Source: Leptasterias polaris (lineage: Eukaryota > Echinodermata > Asteroidea > Forcipulatida > Asteriidae). From it: a stretch of DNA of 64,000 bases. How positions within the stretch are numbered: the stretch's first letter is position 1; the number at the start of each line of letters is the position of its first letter. The stretch covers positions 2,564,501-2,628,500 of the forward strand of contig JAZGTN010000003.1 of the NCBI GenBank assembly GCA_037783415.1, given 5' to 3'. Position numbers and translations under genes: made by a program. The notes beneath the pieces were generated by a model that searched no databases, was not told the origin of the DNA, and was given only the letters and a program-made list of their open reading frames with translations. This document shows positions 1-11,047 of the stretch, piece by piece.

Positions 1-901
1 AAGTTGTACCCATAATTTGAATACGTATTTTCTTGTGTCAAAATATTCATGAACACAATCACTCTCACCACTCAGTGTTTGGTTTTGATCGTGCATGATC
101 AAAGCATCAAAGCAACATAAAACTCCATCCAGTACAGGATTTGATGTTTAATATTCATCTACAGTTTGAATATTCATAGATATAACGAAATTGACCAATC
201 AGATGCGTCCGTACGAAATCGGCTGAAGTGGCCATAGGCCGTGCACAAACCGCCAGCGGGTTTCACAAGTCGGTAAATGTGACCAGTCTTGAGAGCAGTA
301 ATCTCGCACAGAGCAGCCCTCTCGCGGGATATTGCGAGAAAGCCGTTCCGCTATCACCGCGACAGACATTTAACGACTTGTCCACAAGTCTATTTGTTGT
401 ATAATGGTTCATAAATGCTTTGCATGATAACAATTGAGGTTTCTCTCTCTAAGAGTTTGTTTAATCATAGGTTCACTATCAATTCAGTTACTTAATAGTA
501 CCCAGTGATTCAGCGGTTTTAAGGTTATTGTGTCTCACTGTACAAGTGTGAAAATGTACTGAATTTGTGGAGCTATTGCGATTCACTTGTGATGTATGAT
601 ATTTGCAGGATGCAGGGTTGCAACTTTTTGGCTTATTGATTGATTTCCTCATTTTTGGTTTCTCAGCTGTGTGTTGAAAATTGAAAAAACCCAAAACAGA
701 ACAGAGTCTTGCTGTGCCTGGCACTTTCTACTCTTTTTTTGCAAACTACAGTTGGATTTCTGAGGATGTTTAATCTTGCAGTTTGAATCTCTTGATGAAA
801 TACTAATACATTTTGAAGGAGGTGTTAGCTGTGTGTTTGATCTACCTGAATGAGAGAATAACCAGGATGAGTGGGAGGGAGTCTTTGATTGGGAGTGACC
901 T
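1..901. other. non-coding stretch with a GC-richer patch
   Basis: No convincing gene. Most of the stretch is AT-rich. Positions about 185-370 are clearly GC-richer and contain a GACCAATCAGA motif near 193 and a short palindrome (TCTCGC...GCGAGA, about 321-340). This kind of patch recurs inside foldback repeats elsewhere in the window, so it is probably an old mobile-element fragment rather than a promoter. Short open frames on the - strand (488-915) have no recognisable domain. Confidence 0.5.
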
Positions 902-1053
902 GGGTCTGATTTCATAAAGAGTTAAGATCGATCTTAACTGTGTGTCCATCTTAATTGCTAAGAAAGTGTGATGTCACAATACAAATCACTGTGGTGATAT
1001 TGACAACTGATCTTAAGAATAAGATGAATCTTAGTGCTTTGTGAGATCGAGCC
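902..1053. mobile_element. short inverted-repeat element, family A (GGGCTCGATTTCACAAAG ends), copy 1
   Basis: A 152 bp element. Its left end reads GGGTCTGATTTCATAAAG and its right end is the approximate reverse complement (CTTTGTGAGATCGAGCCC). The interior carries a block with GTGATGTCACAATACAAATC that is shared with the copies at 18726-18877 and 50425-50579, which fixes the boundaries. It is non-coding and non-autonomous. I cannot assign a superfamily because no target duplication is clear. Confidence 0.8.
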
Positions 1054-1844
1054 CTGGTATTTTTGTGGGAGAAAATAAGAAAAATACAATTTTCATAAAA
1101 ACAAATAAAAAAAAGTATAATGCAATTTTTACATATGTGGGTCGTGAACTTTTGTTCTTGATTGGCAAAAATATGAGTTACTTCTATGAGGACAATAATG
1201 TTGATTTTGGTGGCAAGGGTATTGGAATAAAGAAAAGGGTTAACCACAGCAATTTATTTGAGTGTTCAAAGCTACTCAGACAGTGTGCATATTCATCAAT
1301 ATTTTGCTTCAAGATTAATTGAATTCGTATATTATCAATAAAATATCTCCACATATCAAGTCAAGACATTCATGCAGCAAATCAAATTGTTTATGTCTAT
1401 GGTTGAGTTTTACCTGAATAACCATTGAATCGCCCATTGTATAAAATGTAAATTGAACTGTTTGCAAAAGTCCCTGAGCGAAAAGATTGCGATCTGTCCC
1501 TGACACAGCAATGCATCATTGTCAGTTTTGACTAGAGATCCTAGGGAAGACCCAGGGGAGAATTAACGGTGTAAACATGGTTCTGGAACTCTCCAGGGTT
1601 CAAAGAAACAGGTCTTGTATTTCTTTGGAACAGGAATTTGTCGACCACAATAAAGAAGTGTCTTATATTCTTTGGACCTTTTCAGATTCCAAAAATTAAT
1701 TGTAAAGAGAGGATTGTAATCAATTCCAAATCTTGTGAGGATGCGTAACAGTGCAGATAGGCGCCAGTCACAGGTAACATGCAGTCTGTGACTACTGTGG
1801 GGATTTAGGTACAAGACCCATTTATTTACCTAGCATTAGGTACT
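1054..1844. other. unassigned stretch with weak minus-strand exon-like frames
   Basis: AT-rich. On the - strand two open frames (1814-1563 and 1506-1315) sit beside AG/GT dinucleotides that could be splice sites: CCCCACAG just upstream of the first, and TGTCAG before plus TTCAG|GTAAAA inside the second. The peptides (for example YCGRQIPVPKKYKTCFFEPW) match no family I know. In AT-rich DNA, frames this short are common, so I treat this as unproven. Confidence 0.3.
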
Positions 1845-2000
1845 TAGTTCTTTTTCATGCATTACACAAAACATGGGACCTGTCACCTAAGGCTTTATGT
1901 CCCATCTGAAGGACGAAACAATAATGGTCAATTGCTTTGCTTAAGGGCACAAGTGTCAAGACTGGGACACGAACCCACACTCTGCTGATCGATTAAGTGT
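1845..2000 (-). mobile_element. tRNA-Leu-headed SINE (SINE-1), partial copy
   Basis: Read on the - strand, the tRNA-like B box (GGGTTCGTGTCCC) is followed by the CACTTGTG...CTTAAGCAAAGC block, the TTCGTCCTTCAGATGGGACAT block and the TTGTGTAATGCATG block that define this SINE at 5200-5486 and 9221-9735. The 5' tRNA half and the 3' body are missing or decayed. Confidence 0.7.
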
Positions 2001-2667
2001 AGCCCTCACCTTGAAGTGGCCGTCCATGACCTTGTGAAGTAATAATAAAATTGTAGTTTACATGTACATTTGCATTTTCTAACGAGCCCCTTTTCAGTGT
2101 CTTATTATGACATTTACTATTTTTTATATGAAAATCTGACGTAGATACAAAACCTAAAACATTTTCTCTGCGTGTAAATAGAAAAATAGTTTTTAAAACA
2201 TTTAAATAAAATATAGAATTTAACATGTTATTCTGGGAATTTGTCATCACAAAAGCCCAGATTTCATATGGAGGGGGGGGGTGAACATCAATTGATCTCC
2301 CCCCCCCCTCCCCCTGAGTCACGCCACTCTGTACAAATAAGCACTGAGAATACCAAGTAAAAAAAGTGTTGAATATCACTACATTCCATTTCTCAATATG
2401 ATAATTTGAAATATTAATGTTGAGAGTTCTCCGTGCCGAGGAACTCGCCCCAAGGATGTCCTATGTGTTGGATCAGGAAAACACGTAATGAGGTTGGAAC
2501 GTGTGTTTATAACATTATGCCATGGGAAATGGGGCAGATTTCAACAAAAGGAATGCCCTTATAACATTTTCAGATATGGAAGGGGGAGGAATTTTGTAAA
2601 TGTTCTACCCTTGCTGATTTAGCATTGTGTACTCTTATTTATAATTCTCAACTCTTTGTAGCTATAC
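2001..2667. other. non-coding stretch with a G/C-tract hairpin
   Basis: AT-rich DNA without a gene. At 2270-2311 a run of G and a run of C flank a 17 bp spacer, so the strand can fold into a G:C hairpin. The following CCCCCTGAGTCACGCCACT looks like the outer end of an old DNA transposon. The remainder (2312-2667) holds nothing I can name. Confidence 0.5.
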
Positions 2668-2840
2668 ACTGCTAAAAATGGTTTTCTTGTTATACAAACA
2701 AAATGTTATTTTTCAAGAAACAAAAATCATTGTGTCACTTCCTGGAAAATTTGTCTATTGGGATTTCTGGGAATCACACAAGAAAGAATTTTTCTTGAAT
2801 TTAGTTTTTTTCTTATTTCAAGAATACAACTTTTAGCAGT
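2668..2840. mobile_element. short inverted-repeat element, ACTGCTAAAA ends
   Basis: A 173 bp element beginning ACTGCTAAAAATGGTTTTCT and ending with the approximate inverse (AAGAATACAACTTTTAGCAGT). The TTCTTG motif recurs in both arms. It is AT-rich and has no open frame. Only one copy was noticed in the window, so the boundaries rest on the inverted ends alone. Confidence 0.6.
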
Positions 2841-3649
2841 TCAGCCATGTTTTCTGCAGCAAGGAGATTATTACATGGTGTATGTCCACTGTATGAAATG
2901 GGGAGGAACAATTTGGTTGTGCAAATTTGCATAGGCTGAGCAAGTTTTATGGACAATTAATGCAAATATTGATTATAATAAGCAAATGACAGGGATCTCC
3001 CCTGCATATGAGCAAATTGCAGGCCGATACGCGTGAATTGCGGCCGATACAAAAAACAAGCAAAACCAAAATGCAAACACTTTTGTTATCAGCTCAAATT
3101 CACAAAAATCATAAAGATAAATTTATTTACAATGCCCCAGATTACACTAGGGATTTTAAAAGTACAGATAAACACCAAGTAGAAAACATTCCGAGGACCT
3201 CATTTCAATTCAGTGGCTCTGGCCAAACGTCACAAATTTGGGTCCAGCGAATGCCCTACTGTTTAGAAAAAATCCTGTGATGAACCCTAAAATAATGATA
3301 TTTTAGGATCCACTGATACAGTGTGTGTAACGTTTTGCTATGCTATGAAAATGTCCTGATTTAGTATGTACATGTATCTTTACAAAGAAAGCCTGAAATC
3401 ATACTTCATTCATTTCACACCCACATTTAAACAAGGATGTCACTTGCTTGTTGTAAGTGATTTAGCATAATTGCTTAGATGATTCGCGAGTTCCAAACGA
3501 GGAAATTAACTTTGCAATTGCAATCATGGTAATTTAATACTAGATTATTAATGATTATCAAAATGTGAATTAACATAGCCTTGGGTATTGAGTGCATTAT
3601 GCATTTTTAGGTTGGAGAAAATATACTAAGACTAAGAGCTTATATATAC
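2841..3649. other. non-coding stretch, nothing recognised
   Basis: An open frame at 3008-3280 (90 codons) has no known motif, sits in AT-rich DNA and has low-complexity Lys/Gln/Thr composition, so I do not call it a gene. No repeat with a second copy in this window was seen here. Confidence 0.5.
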
Positions 3650-4395
3650 AGGTCACAAATCTTTGAGCGCATTACATGTAGACCTATGTGGCTTACGGGG
3701 TGGGGGTGGGGGTTTGAGGGGGAGGGGACTGGGCGAATGGGAGAAGACATACAGCACACTTTTTTCCAGATATTGAGGGCTGACTGGCTGAGTGCATTTT
3801 TATGTTTTAGAATATATATAACTTAATTTTTTTTAATCTTTTGAGAGCATTACATGTATGTGTTTTATGGGTGAGGTGCAGGGGGCAGGGCGGCTGGGAG
3901 AGAACATTACAACTCACTTTTTCTGGTTTTGAGGGTGGAGTGCAGAAACATGTTTGAGGAACTGAATTTAGCTACTTACAAGTCTCACATTTTTGATAGC
4001 ATTACAAATTTACAGTATATTGTTAAGTGGGGCAGAGCAGGAGATGACACCGTACACTTTTTCTATGTATTGAGGGCTGATTCCATGCAATTTTATGATT
4101 CGAAAGCTAAATTTTACTATTTACAAGTCTCAAATATTTGAGTGCATTACATGTTTGTTCATTGGAGGGGGACAGAGAGCTTCCAAGGGAGAATACATTC
4201 AAAGTTTTTTCACATATTGAGGGTTTATTTCATGCAATTTCATGTTTTGGAAGCTAAATTTAGCTGTTTACAAGTCTCAATATTTGAGTGCATTACTCCG
4301 TGTTCCTTGGAGAGAGGGGGAGGGGGAAGAGAAAAGAATACAGTGCACCCTTTTTTTTTGAACTTTGACCGAGTGCATTTTTATGTTAATAATAG
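3650..4395. repeat. degenerate tandem array, about 4-5 units of roughly 145-180 bp
   Basis: Each unit carries a core like CAAGTCTCAAATATTTGAGTG then CATTACATGT, a G-rich stretch, a block ending CACTTTTT, then ATTGAGGGCTGA and a variable GCATTTTTATGTTTT block. Cores occur near 3652, 3834, 3981, 4124 and 4276, so spacing is 182, 147, 143 and 152. The units have diverged by substitution and by G-tract length changes. Two open frames here (3929-4141 and 4142-4429) are by-products of the repeat. Confidence 0.75.
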
Positions 4396-5199
4396 AGAAA
4401 CAAATTTGCAATTCTGCCAGCATGAATAGCAGTGAATGCCTGATAGCATTCAATCAAGTTCAAAGCTGACATTACTCATTGTTATTCCAGCAGCTGTACT
4501 TAGAATCAATTGAATTATGAAATGATTGAGTTGGGAAATAATCTGATAATAAATCCTGATTTGAAGTGAGAAGGGAGGAGAGGATCTCGTTAAGGGCTCA
4601 ATTGTTACCAGATTCACTGTGTCTTTTTGTTGTCATAAGTTGCCATATATAAAGTATCTAATATTAAGGAAGAAATGGTATTAATAGTGCCAAAATCCAC
4701 CTACAAAGATGCTCAAGGCACCTTATAGAACAGATATAGTGACTTATTGTTTGTGATCATCTTCCCATCTAGTGCAACGTTCATCGAGATCAGAATGAAT
4801 TATGCTTCCCAAGTAAATCACAGTTACAGTATAAAATATGAAAGGTAATTCCATCTTAAAATTGAAGATGCATGTATACATATTGGGAATCGGAAATCAT
4901 TTTTGTAAAATTACATTGAACATGTACATGTCCTGTTGGAAAGAATTTTTAAATTAGATTGGTTACTGTGTAAATCTGACAGGGTAGTTCTGTTGATGGA
5001 GCAGAAAACGGGAATTCATCAAATTAGCCGAAAATGCAATTATAAGTGTTAGTACTTTTTTGTGGAGAAGTTTTTTTTTAGTGATTTGAAGAGAGGACGA
5101 AAAGCCTTTAGTCAACATTTTTTAAGCACTCCATATGCATTGTTTCTAAGTGCTCATTATTTTGTTCTACAGATGGAGCTATGTTCAAATTATAATTTA
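4396..5199. other. non-coding stretch, nothing recognised
   Basis: AT-rich single-copy-looking DNA. No domain-bearing open frame and no repeat boundary could be found. Confidence 0.5.
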
Positions 5200-5486
5200 T
5201 TTTTATAGCACCATGTAATGGTTTACAAGGTGCTGTGGGGCATTCTGCTGTCAACCATACCAGAAAACACCGGGCAAAGACCTTCTCTTAACGATAATTG
5301 TACTGCTTTCTTTTACATGCATTACACAACTTAGGACCTATGCCTTTACATCCCATCTGAAGGACAAAGCAATAATGGTGTAAGTGTCTTGGCTTTAAGG
5401 ACACGTGTCAAGATTGGGACTCCAACCCACACTCTGCGACAGAAACACCAAAGCTATGAGACTGGTGTTCTTAATTATCCGCACAC
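5200..5486 (-). mobile_element. tRNA-Leu-headed SINE (SINE-1), long copy
   Basis: On the - strand it runs from a degenerate tRNA-Leu-like head (about 5486-5400, B-box-like GGGTTGGAGTCCC) through GACACGTGTCCTTAAAGCC, the GTCCTTCAGATGGGATGTAAA block, the TTGTGTAATGCATG block and finally CAGCACCTTGTAAACCATTACATGGTGCTATAAAAA-type 3' sequence near 5200. This is the most complete single copy of the family with its body. SINEs have no protein and are copied by LINE machinery. Confidence 0.75.
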
Positions 5487-5789
5487 ATTTTTGAAAATAG
5501 GTCTTCCTGATGGGAGAGTACATGTATGGGAAAAGGGTTAGAAAAGGTTTGTCCATTCATGGACTTTATCAGAAAAGGTTTTGCTTGTAGTGATGGGAAT
5601 TGAACACAAATTAAAACACACAGCTCTGTGTTGAATAAACTCTGTTGACATTTCTTTGTGCTGTACTCTTACGAAAAAAATACTATTCTGATTTTGTTTT
5701 GCTATGTGGGCATGTTCAAGCCCACATACATGTAGTGTTTCAAGTCCTTACACTGTGTGTGGACATTTGTAACATTTACCCACGTATGC

Positions 5790-5957
5790 CAATACACCGA
5801 TCCATTAAGCCACGCCCATTTCTCATTGACCAATCACAACCGCGAAATCTGATCACCATTTGAGCCGTTTGGTGATCTTTGCACTAATGGTGATCGGGTT
5901 TCGCGGCTGTGATTGGTCAACTCGTAAGGAGGCGGGGCTTAATGGATCGGTCTATTG
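5790..5957. mobile_element. 168 bp hairpin element (CAATANACCGATCCATTAAGCC ends)
   Basis: Both arms are long and well matched. CCGATCCATTAAGCC opens the left arm and GGCTTAATGGATCGG closes the right. Internally, TTGACCAATCACAACCGCG pairs with CGCGGCTGTGATTGGTCAA, and GATCACCATT pairs with AATGGTGATC. The loop is only about 20 bp, so the whole element folds on itself. No transposase. The arms carry paired CCAAT-type motifs. Confidence 0.85.
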
Positions 5958-8271
5958 TCCTCTTCAAATACCTTATACAATCCTTTTGCTAACAATTTTC
6001 ATTTCCTTTGAAAAATTGATAAAAATAAAGTATAAGCTGACAGCTGATTAGTAAATGTTAAAAAGCATTTTCAGCAATGCTCCATTATTACTACAGGAAA
6101 TGGTTGTCAAGTCATTCAAGAAAAGTGGTTTTATTTATTTTGTTTTCAATGGAAATTATGGTCAATTACTGAAAAAAGGCTGAAAATCTTCAAGGAAACT
6201 CGAGCAAAACTAGTTCTTGGTCAGAGAAATTTTGTTAAAAAGGCTGGTTAATCCAGGAAAAAGTAAGATGCATGCTTGGGAACAAGAGTATGATAGATCT
6301 GCTATTGATCAAGTATTGTACCTTTAACAAATGGAAAGTTTTATAACATACCAAATTTCTAAGTGACTGATTATTGTTAAGTCACCTTGTGATGAAGTGG
6401 CCACATGGAACTAAAATATTTGCTCATAAATTTGTGAAAGCATGGATGTCAGTGCAGATCAATATTCATGCGCTTTAAATGAGAGATTGTGTAGGCCGAA
6501 GCAATCATCGCCTGCTCATCAGGGATTGAAATAAAGCCATCAAAAAGGCAGGATACTATTTTACAATTTGCCATCATCGTTTTACAATAGAGTCCGATTT
6601 CAACAAGGCTGGAATTAATCAAAAAGATTGTTCCGGTTTTTGTCTCTCAGATATATGTTTTGTGACCATTTTTCATAGGCATGTCTGCTTAGAATGAGTC
6701 CTGTATGTAGTTTTTTCCACAGCATTGTGTTCACTCGTTTGCCCTTGAGCATCTGTTCATCAAATTGAATTCTATCCAGCAGGAGTACAATAATTGCTTG
6801 ACGTATTGTGTTCGGCCGTTTTCTGCTCAGACATTTCTCACGTAGATTTCCAAGACACAGAGCTTCCGAGTTTTCCATATCTGGCTGTATTCTTGTGTGA
6901 TGTTTTCATTTGGAGAGAAAAAAAAAATGAGGTGGTATTGAAGGAAATCACCCGGAACTTGTGGAGAAGTTACTTCAATAGGGTTTTGTTTCTTTCTAGT
7001 GCTTTGAGGACTGAGCATTCATTGAAAGAAGTCATCCTTTGAGTTAGTTTTTCCCTTATGCGGTAAAGCTGCAAGATAAGGTGGGACTTATAAGCATCAA
7101 GGTGGAAAACTATGCATCATTTTAGGTATCTCCAGAATAGCGGACAGCATCGGTCAAAAGCAGTCCATGAGATTTGTACGTATAAACTAATTACTGTGTA
7201 GATTTGTAGTTTGCATGTGTAATTGAGGATTTTCTGTTGTGTTTTGAGATTTAGTTTCTATGTTTATTAAATTTGACCTTTCTTTATTTGCTGTACAATT
7301 GACCGGTGTACCACATCTAGGAAGTTACTTTTGTAGGAGAGAAGGGCAAGGCCATTTTACCTTCGTAAAGGGCAGTTCTATCCAAAAAACATAATGCTGA
7401 TGGGGAACTTTTGTTTACAGGCACCAAAGTCAAAACTGGGGAAAGGCAAAGGCCCCAATAGAGAAATTCCAGATTCATTGTACTGTATTGTACTTGTTGC
7501 TGATGTATTTATTAAAGAGTTATTGCGTCAAAGTGAACGGTTCGTTGTTACCTTCACCTAGAATCTCAACTGGACCTTTTATACAACGCCAGAAACTAAA
7601 TTTAATATTATCTCTATCACGTCTGTAGAATGAATCACGTTCAAAGCAACTCTGTTCGTTTCATTTCATGCTTTACTTTTCTCTTTGTGGTGCAATAAAT
7701 CCTTTGAGGTGTGCTCTAGATGCACCCGTTGTGCAAAGAACATGCATCAGTTTTCTTGGTACTGTCGTTGATCAATATTAAACTAATAATGTGTCTTTGA
7801 AGAGCAGACGTGGCGGCAATGTTGGAGCATGAAATATTAAGTTAAGGTTATGAGCTAGGCCACAGGAAGCAAACAGAGAGTCCTGGATACAAAAGGATAA
7901 TTTGGAAGATTGAGGGGCTCAAAGCAAAGGGTAATTGCATAAAATAGACAATGAATATTTCAAAAAACGGTGGCTTTGACTTGCATACAAGTGCATGAAA
8001 ACGGTAAAAGTTCTGAACCAAAAATAGATTTGAAATGGAAATTTAAAATGCTGCAATCTTCGGTAATGGTATCACAGGCTTGCATTTCAGTAAGCGATCA
8101 TTTTGTAGCCATCATGTTTCTTTCCCAATCAAAGCAAAATTCTGACATGTTTGATCAAATTTGAATCAGCCAAGTGGATTAATATTGCCATACATGTACA
8201 AACACGTGTACATGTTTGTATATTAAACATTTACAAAGTTAAACTGGCAGTGGCCATCTTTATAATAATAA
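5958..8271. other. 2.3 kb without recognised gene
   Basis: Several open frames of 60-90 codons occur on both strands (6615-7042, 7970-8164), but none has a family motif, signal peptide or splice context that persuades me. The stretch 6470-6610 looks unusually mixed in composition and free of repeats, and could be constrained non-coding DNA, but nothing in the sequence proves it. Confidence 0.4.
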
Positions 8272-8580
8272 TTTTGGTTTGAACAAAGAAAAATTTACTA
8301 GAGCAGGTTTTGAACCAACAACCTCTGGATTAGCGTGCGGGCTTTACCAACTGAGCTATCTAACCTCCATGTTGGCAGTCTCCCTATTTTGTCAGTATCT
8401 TTGTTTGGGGGTTGCCAGTCAAAAGCTATACAATCTTTAACTGCTGTGTAGCCAGGGATCACACCCAAGTTTAGGATACAACCTAGGAAGTGGCAGCCAA
8501 GGGATCCCCTTAATGTGGTGCAACTTTTATATTTCAAATATCAAGTAATAAATCACAAGGGAAACTGACTGGGTAAATAT
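8272..8580 (-). mobile_element. tRNA-derived SINE (SINE-2), near-complete copy
   Basis: On the - strand it carries an A box AGCTCAGTTGGTAAAGC and a B box TTGGTTCAAAACC (about 8363-8310). This is preceded by GGGAGACTGCCAACATGGAGG and by a long upstream block shared with 37441-37748 (GATCACACCCAAGTTTAGGA region). The right edge carries CAAGTAATAAATCACAAGGG and GAAACTGACTGGG, a motif also found at the edges of the copies at 37441, 45475 and 55924. It may include the start of a second truncated copy (8541-8580). Confidence 0.8.
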
Positions 8581-8600
8581 AATATAATATAATAACAACA

Positions 8601-8775
8601 ATAGACCTTATGCATTGATGTCACCAAGCCGCCATCTTGGAGGTAAACTGATGATGAAACAATGGAAACGCGCTGATTTGTACGCACGGCGCACAGGACT
8701 GGCCAATGAACGGCTTCCTTTTGACCTCTAGGCGAGGGCGCCCTACTCAAATGACGTCATGTGCATAAGGTCTAT
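8601..8775. mobile_element. 175 bp inverted-repeat element with ATAGACCTTATGCA ends
   Basis: The left end ATAGACCTTATGCATTGATG matches the reverse complement of the right end (GACGTCATGTGCATAAGGTCTAT). A TA at each edge is compatible with a TA target duplication. The interior is GC-richer and contains GCCGCCATCTTGGAGG and GGCCAATGA. Non-autonomous. Confidence 0.8.
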
Positions 8776-8884
8776 ACAAAGTTTTTAATAGTGCTTTTTC
8801 ATATCTGAGGGTGTCTAAAAGCACTCATTATTTTTTTCTACAAAGTACGCAGAGAAATTTTCGAAATATAAAACCCTTTTTTTA

Positions 8885-8960
8885 CTTGGCACTATGTAAC
8901 GGTTTACAAGGTGCCTTGGCGCAATCTGCAGTGCAGCACACCAGGGGGAGCCCCTTCTCT
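8885..8960 (-). mobile_element. SINE-1 3' body fragment
   Basis: CACTATGTAACGGTTTACAAGGTG and the following block match the 3' end of the SINE at 5200 in the same orientation. It is cut off by the TAA-tailed SINE that follows. Confidence 0.65.
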
Positions 8961-9332
8961 TAATAATAATAATAATAATAATAATTGGTTTTTATATAGC
9001 GCTTTACACACCCGAAGGGCGTCTCAAAGCGCTTCCAACATCATTACCCCTGGTCACTGGGCCATTTTTATTTCATTCCTTAAACCATCTCAGCTCCCTG
9101 GGGAGTATACAGCCTGTGCTGCAATATATGCGCTACTAAGCTAAATCAATCACAATAACCATCTCTGCCCTCACAGGTACCCATTTTACCCCTGGGTGGA
9201 GAGAAGCAAATTATAGTTAAGTGTCTTGCTCAGGGACACAAGTGTCACGACCGGGACTCGAACCCACACTCTGCTGAACAGAAACACCAGAGCTTGAGTT
9301 CGGTGTTCTTATCCGCTCGGCCACGACACCCC
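8961..9332 (-). mobile_element. tRNA-Leu-headed SINE variant with (TAA)n tail
   Basis: On the - strand it starts at 9332-9330 with GGTGTCGTGGCCGAGCGG (A box) and has the B box GGGTTCGAGTCCC at 9265-9253. It then runs through a body that differs from SINE-1 (CTCCACCCAGGGGTAAAATG, CTCCCCAGGGAGCTGAG, GCGCTTTGAGACGCCCTTCG, GCGCTATATAAAAACC) and ends in a tail of about eight ATT/TAA units (8961-8985). The tRNA part resembles tRNA-Leu (long variable region, GGCCGAGCGG) but is not a working tRNA gene in this context. Confidence 0.85.
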
Positions 9333-9735
9333 ATGATTATAAGTGTACTGAATTATTTTACATGCATTACATGTACACCACACCCGACCTCGGGCTTTAC
9401 ATTCCTTTCGAAGGACAAAGCAATAAGTGTCTTGCTCAGGGACACAAGTGTCACGACCAGGACTCGAACCCACACTCTGCTGAACAGAAACACCAGAGCT
9501 TGAGTTCGGTGTTCTTATCCGCTCGGCCACGACACCCCATGATTATAAGTGTACTGAATTATTTTACATGCATTACATGTACACCACACCCGACCTCGGG
9601 CTTTACATTCCTTTCGAAGGACAAAGCAATAAGTGTCTTGCTTAAGGACACAAGTGTCAAGACCAGGACTTGAACCCACACTCTACTGATCAGAAACACC
9701 AGAGGTTGCGCTAGACTGCTCAGCCACTCCGTCTT
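9221..9735 (-). repeat. 206 bp tandem duplication of tRNA-Leu-like SINE sequence
   Basis: The block beginning GTGTCTTGCTCAGGGACAC occurs at 9221 and again at 9427, and the related GTGTCTTGCTTAAGGACAC occurs at 9633, so the period is exactly 206 bp. The first two units are nearly identical (one obvious difference, CCGGGACT against CCAGGACT), while the last tRNA-like head (to 9735) is clearly diverged. This implies recent unequal duplication of one unit on an older copy, producing three tRNA-like heads in a row. Open frames on both strands here are repeat by-products. Confidence 0.85.
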
Positions 9736-10280
9736 GTGTTCAAAATACCAAGTAGTCTTGAAGAAAATATTTTCATTTCATACTGTTTGGTTTTTAAAAA
9801 ACATTATGCAATTAGACAAACTATAGAAACATCTTGAACAAAGTAAGAGAATGAGTGTATCTATCGGTTGAAACCATGGACTTAAACAAAAAAAGGGTTC
9901 CGTGTTCTGACACAGCGAGTACATCCTCGTTTCGTCTTTGTGTACAAAACCAACAGGGGTTAAAAAAAAAAAAAAATTACTAAGAGAACTCCTAGAGATA
10001 AACATGTGTGGTGATGAAGCTGTTTTCAAACTGGTGCAGTGCACATGTTTTATATATATATAGTAGTTGTAGTTAATGGCTTAACATTTTAGTTGAGTCC
10101 ATTCGTTCTTGTATTAATAATTTACCCCTTTTATTTTCTAATTGCTAACTAGGGTCCCCTCTGATTCTTCTTTGATCTTGTTACATGTTTAACTGTCTGC
10201 AGTTTAGGGTGCCTCCTAAAAGCACGAGTTATCTATTTGAAGTGCACTTGCATCAATTTACTTCAATCTACATGTACCAG
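9736..10280. other. non-coding stretch, nothing recognised
   Basis: AT-rich DNA with short A-runs (9961-9976) and a TATATATA run at about 10053-10060. No gene. Confidence 0.5.
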
Positions 10281-10462
10281 CATGTCGTGGCTAAGCGTCA
10301 AGCGCACTGATGGACTGAAGCTCTGGTGTTTCTGATCAGCAGAGTGTTGGTTCAAGTCTTGGTCTTGATGACATGTGCCCTTAAGCAAGACGCCTTGACC
10401 ATTATTGCTTCGTCCTTTGGATGGGATGTAAAGCCGTAGGTTCTGTGCATTGTGTAACGTAC
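10281..10462 (+). mobile_element. SINE-1, 5' half of an interrupted copy
   Basis: The tRNA-Leu-like head (CATGTCGTGGCTAAGCG, B-box-like GTTGGTTCAAGTCTTGG) is followed by CCCTTAAGCAAGACGCC, TTCGTCCTTTGGATGGGATG and GCATTGTGTAACGTACGC. The family continues with AAAGAACCC..., which is found only after the insertion, at 11048-11168. Confidence 0.8.
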
Positions 10463-11047
10463 GCAAACTACAAAATGTGGTGTGTTGAAATTGACACCAT
10501 GGATGTTCTAACATATACACATGTAGATACCGAAGAGAGAATCAAAATTAACATTGTAGGGTGTTAAAGGGTGTGTACAACATTGGTAATTGCCAAAGAC
10601 CTGTATCCACACTTGATGTGACCTAACATATACATGAAATAACAAACCTGTGAAAGTTTAAGCTCAATCGGTCTTCGAAGTCATGAGAAAACAGTGAAAA
10701 ACCCCATTATATGTTTTAACTTGTTTTCAAAGATCGGATTTTATCCTGCAGGATAGACTATTGTTTTACTCATTTCCTAAAAACTATGGCATTTCAAGCA
10801 AATCTATTTCAAGGCAAGTTTTCCACCATGACCATCTTTATATCATCATGTAAGTTATTTGCAAATCTGTGAACATTTATATTTTCAATCTTACCAATGT
10901 TGTACACACCCTTTAAAATAAAACCAATGTAATTTTGGGGGCAGAAATTGGTGTTATTTAAACACCCCATGGTGTTTATTTTGATTCTTTTTTGGTATCT
11001 ATATGTGGCAACATCCATGCTATCAATTTTGACACCCCGGTTTTTGC
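10463..11047. mobile_element. foldback element (about 90-100 bp arms) inserted in SINE-1
   Basis: The left arm (10463-10568: AAATTGACACCATGGATGTT, ATAGATACCGAAGA-like blocks) is the inverse of the right arm (about 10955-11047: AACATCCATGCTATCAATTT, GGTATCTATATGTGG). The outer ends are GCAAA...TTTGC. Its middle is occupied by a TTAA element (10564-10916). It splits a SINE whose halves lie at 10281-10462 and 11048-11168. Confidence 0.8.
10564..10916. mobile_element. TTAA-flanked element, AAAGGGTGTGTACAACATTGG ends, copy 1
   Basis: It begins TTAAAGGGTGTGTACAACAT and ends ATGTTGTACACACCCTTTAA, so the terminal inverted repeats are near-perfect for about 25 bp and TTAA sits at each edge. TTAA duplication is typical of piggyBac- and Kolobok-type transposition. 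There is no coding capacity. A second, inverted and more diverged copy lies at 20615-20918. Confidence 0.85.

Noticed and set aside
9230..9735. Functional tRNA-Leu genes in tandem
   Set aside because: The heads resemble tRNA-Leu, but each continues into SINE body sequence, the acceptor stems are imperfect, and related fragments are dispersed through the window.
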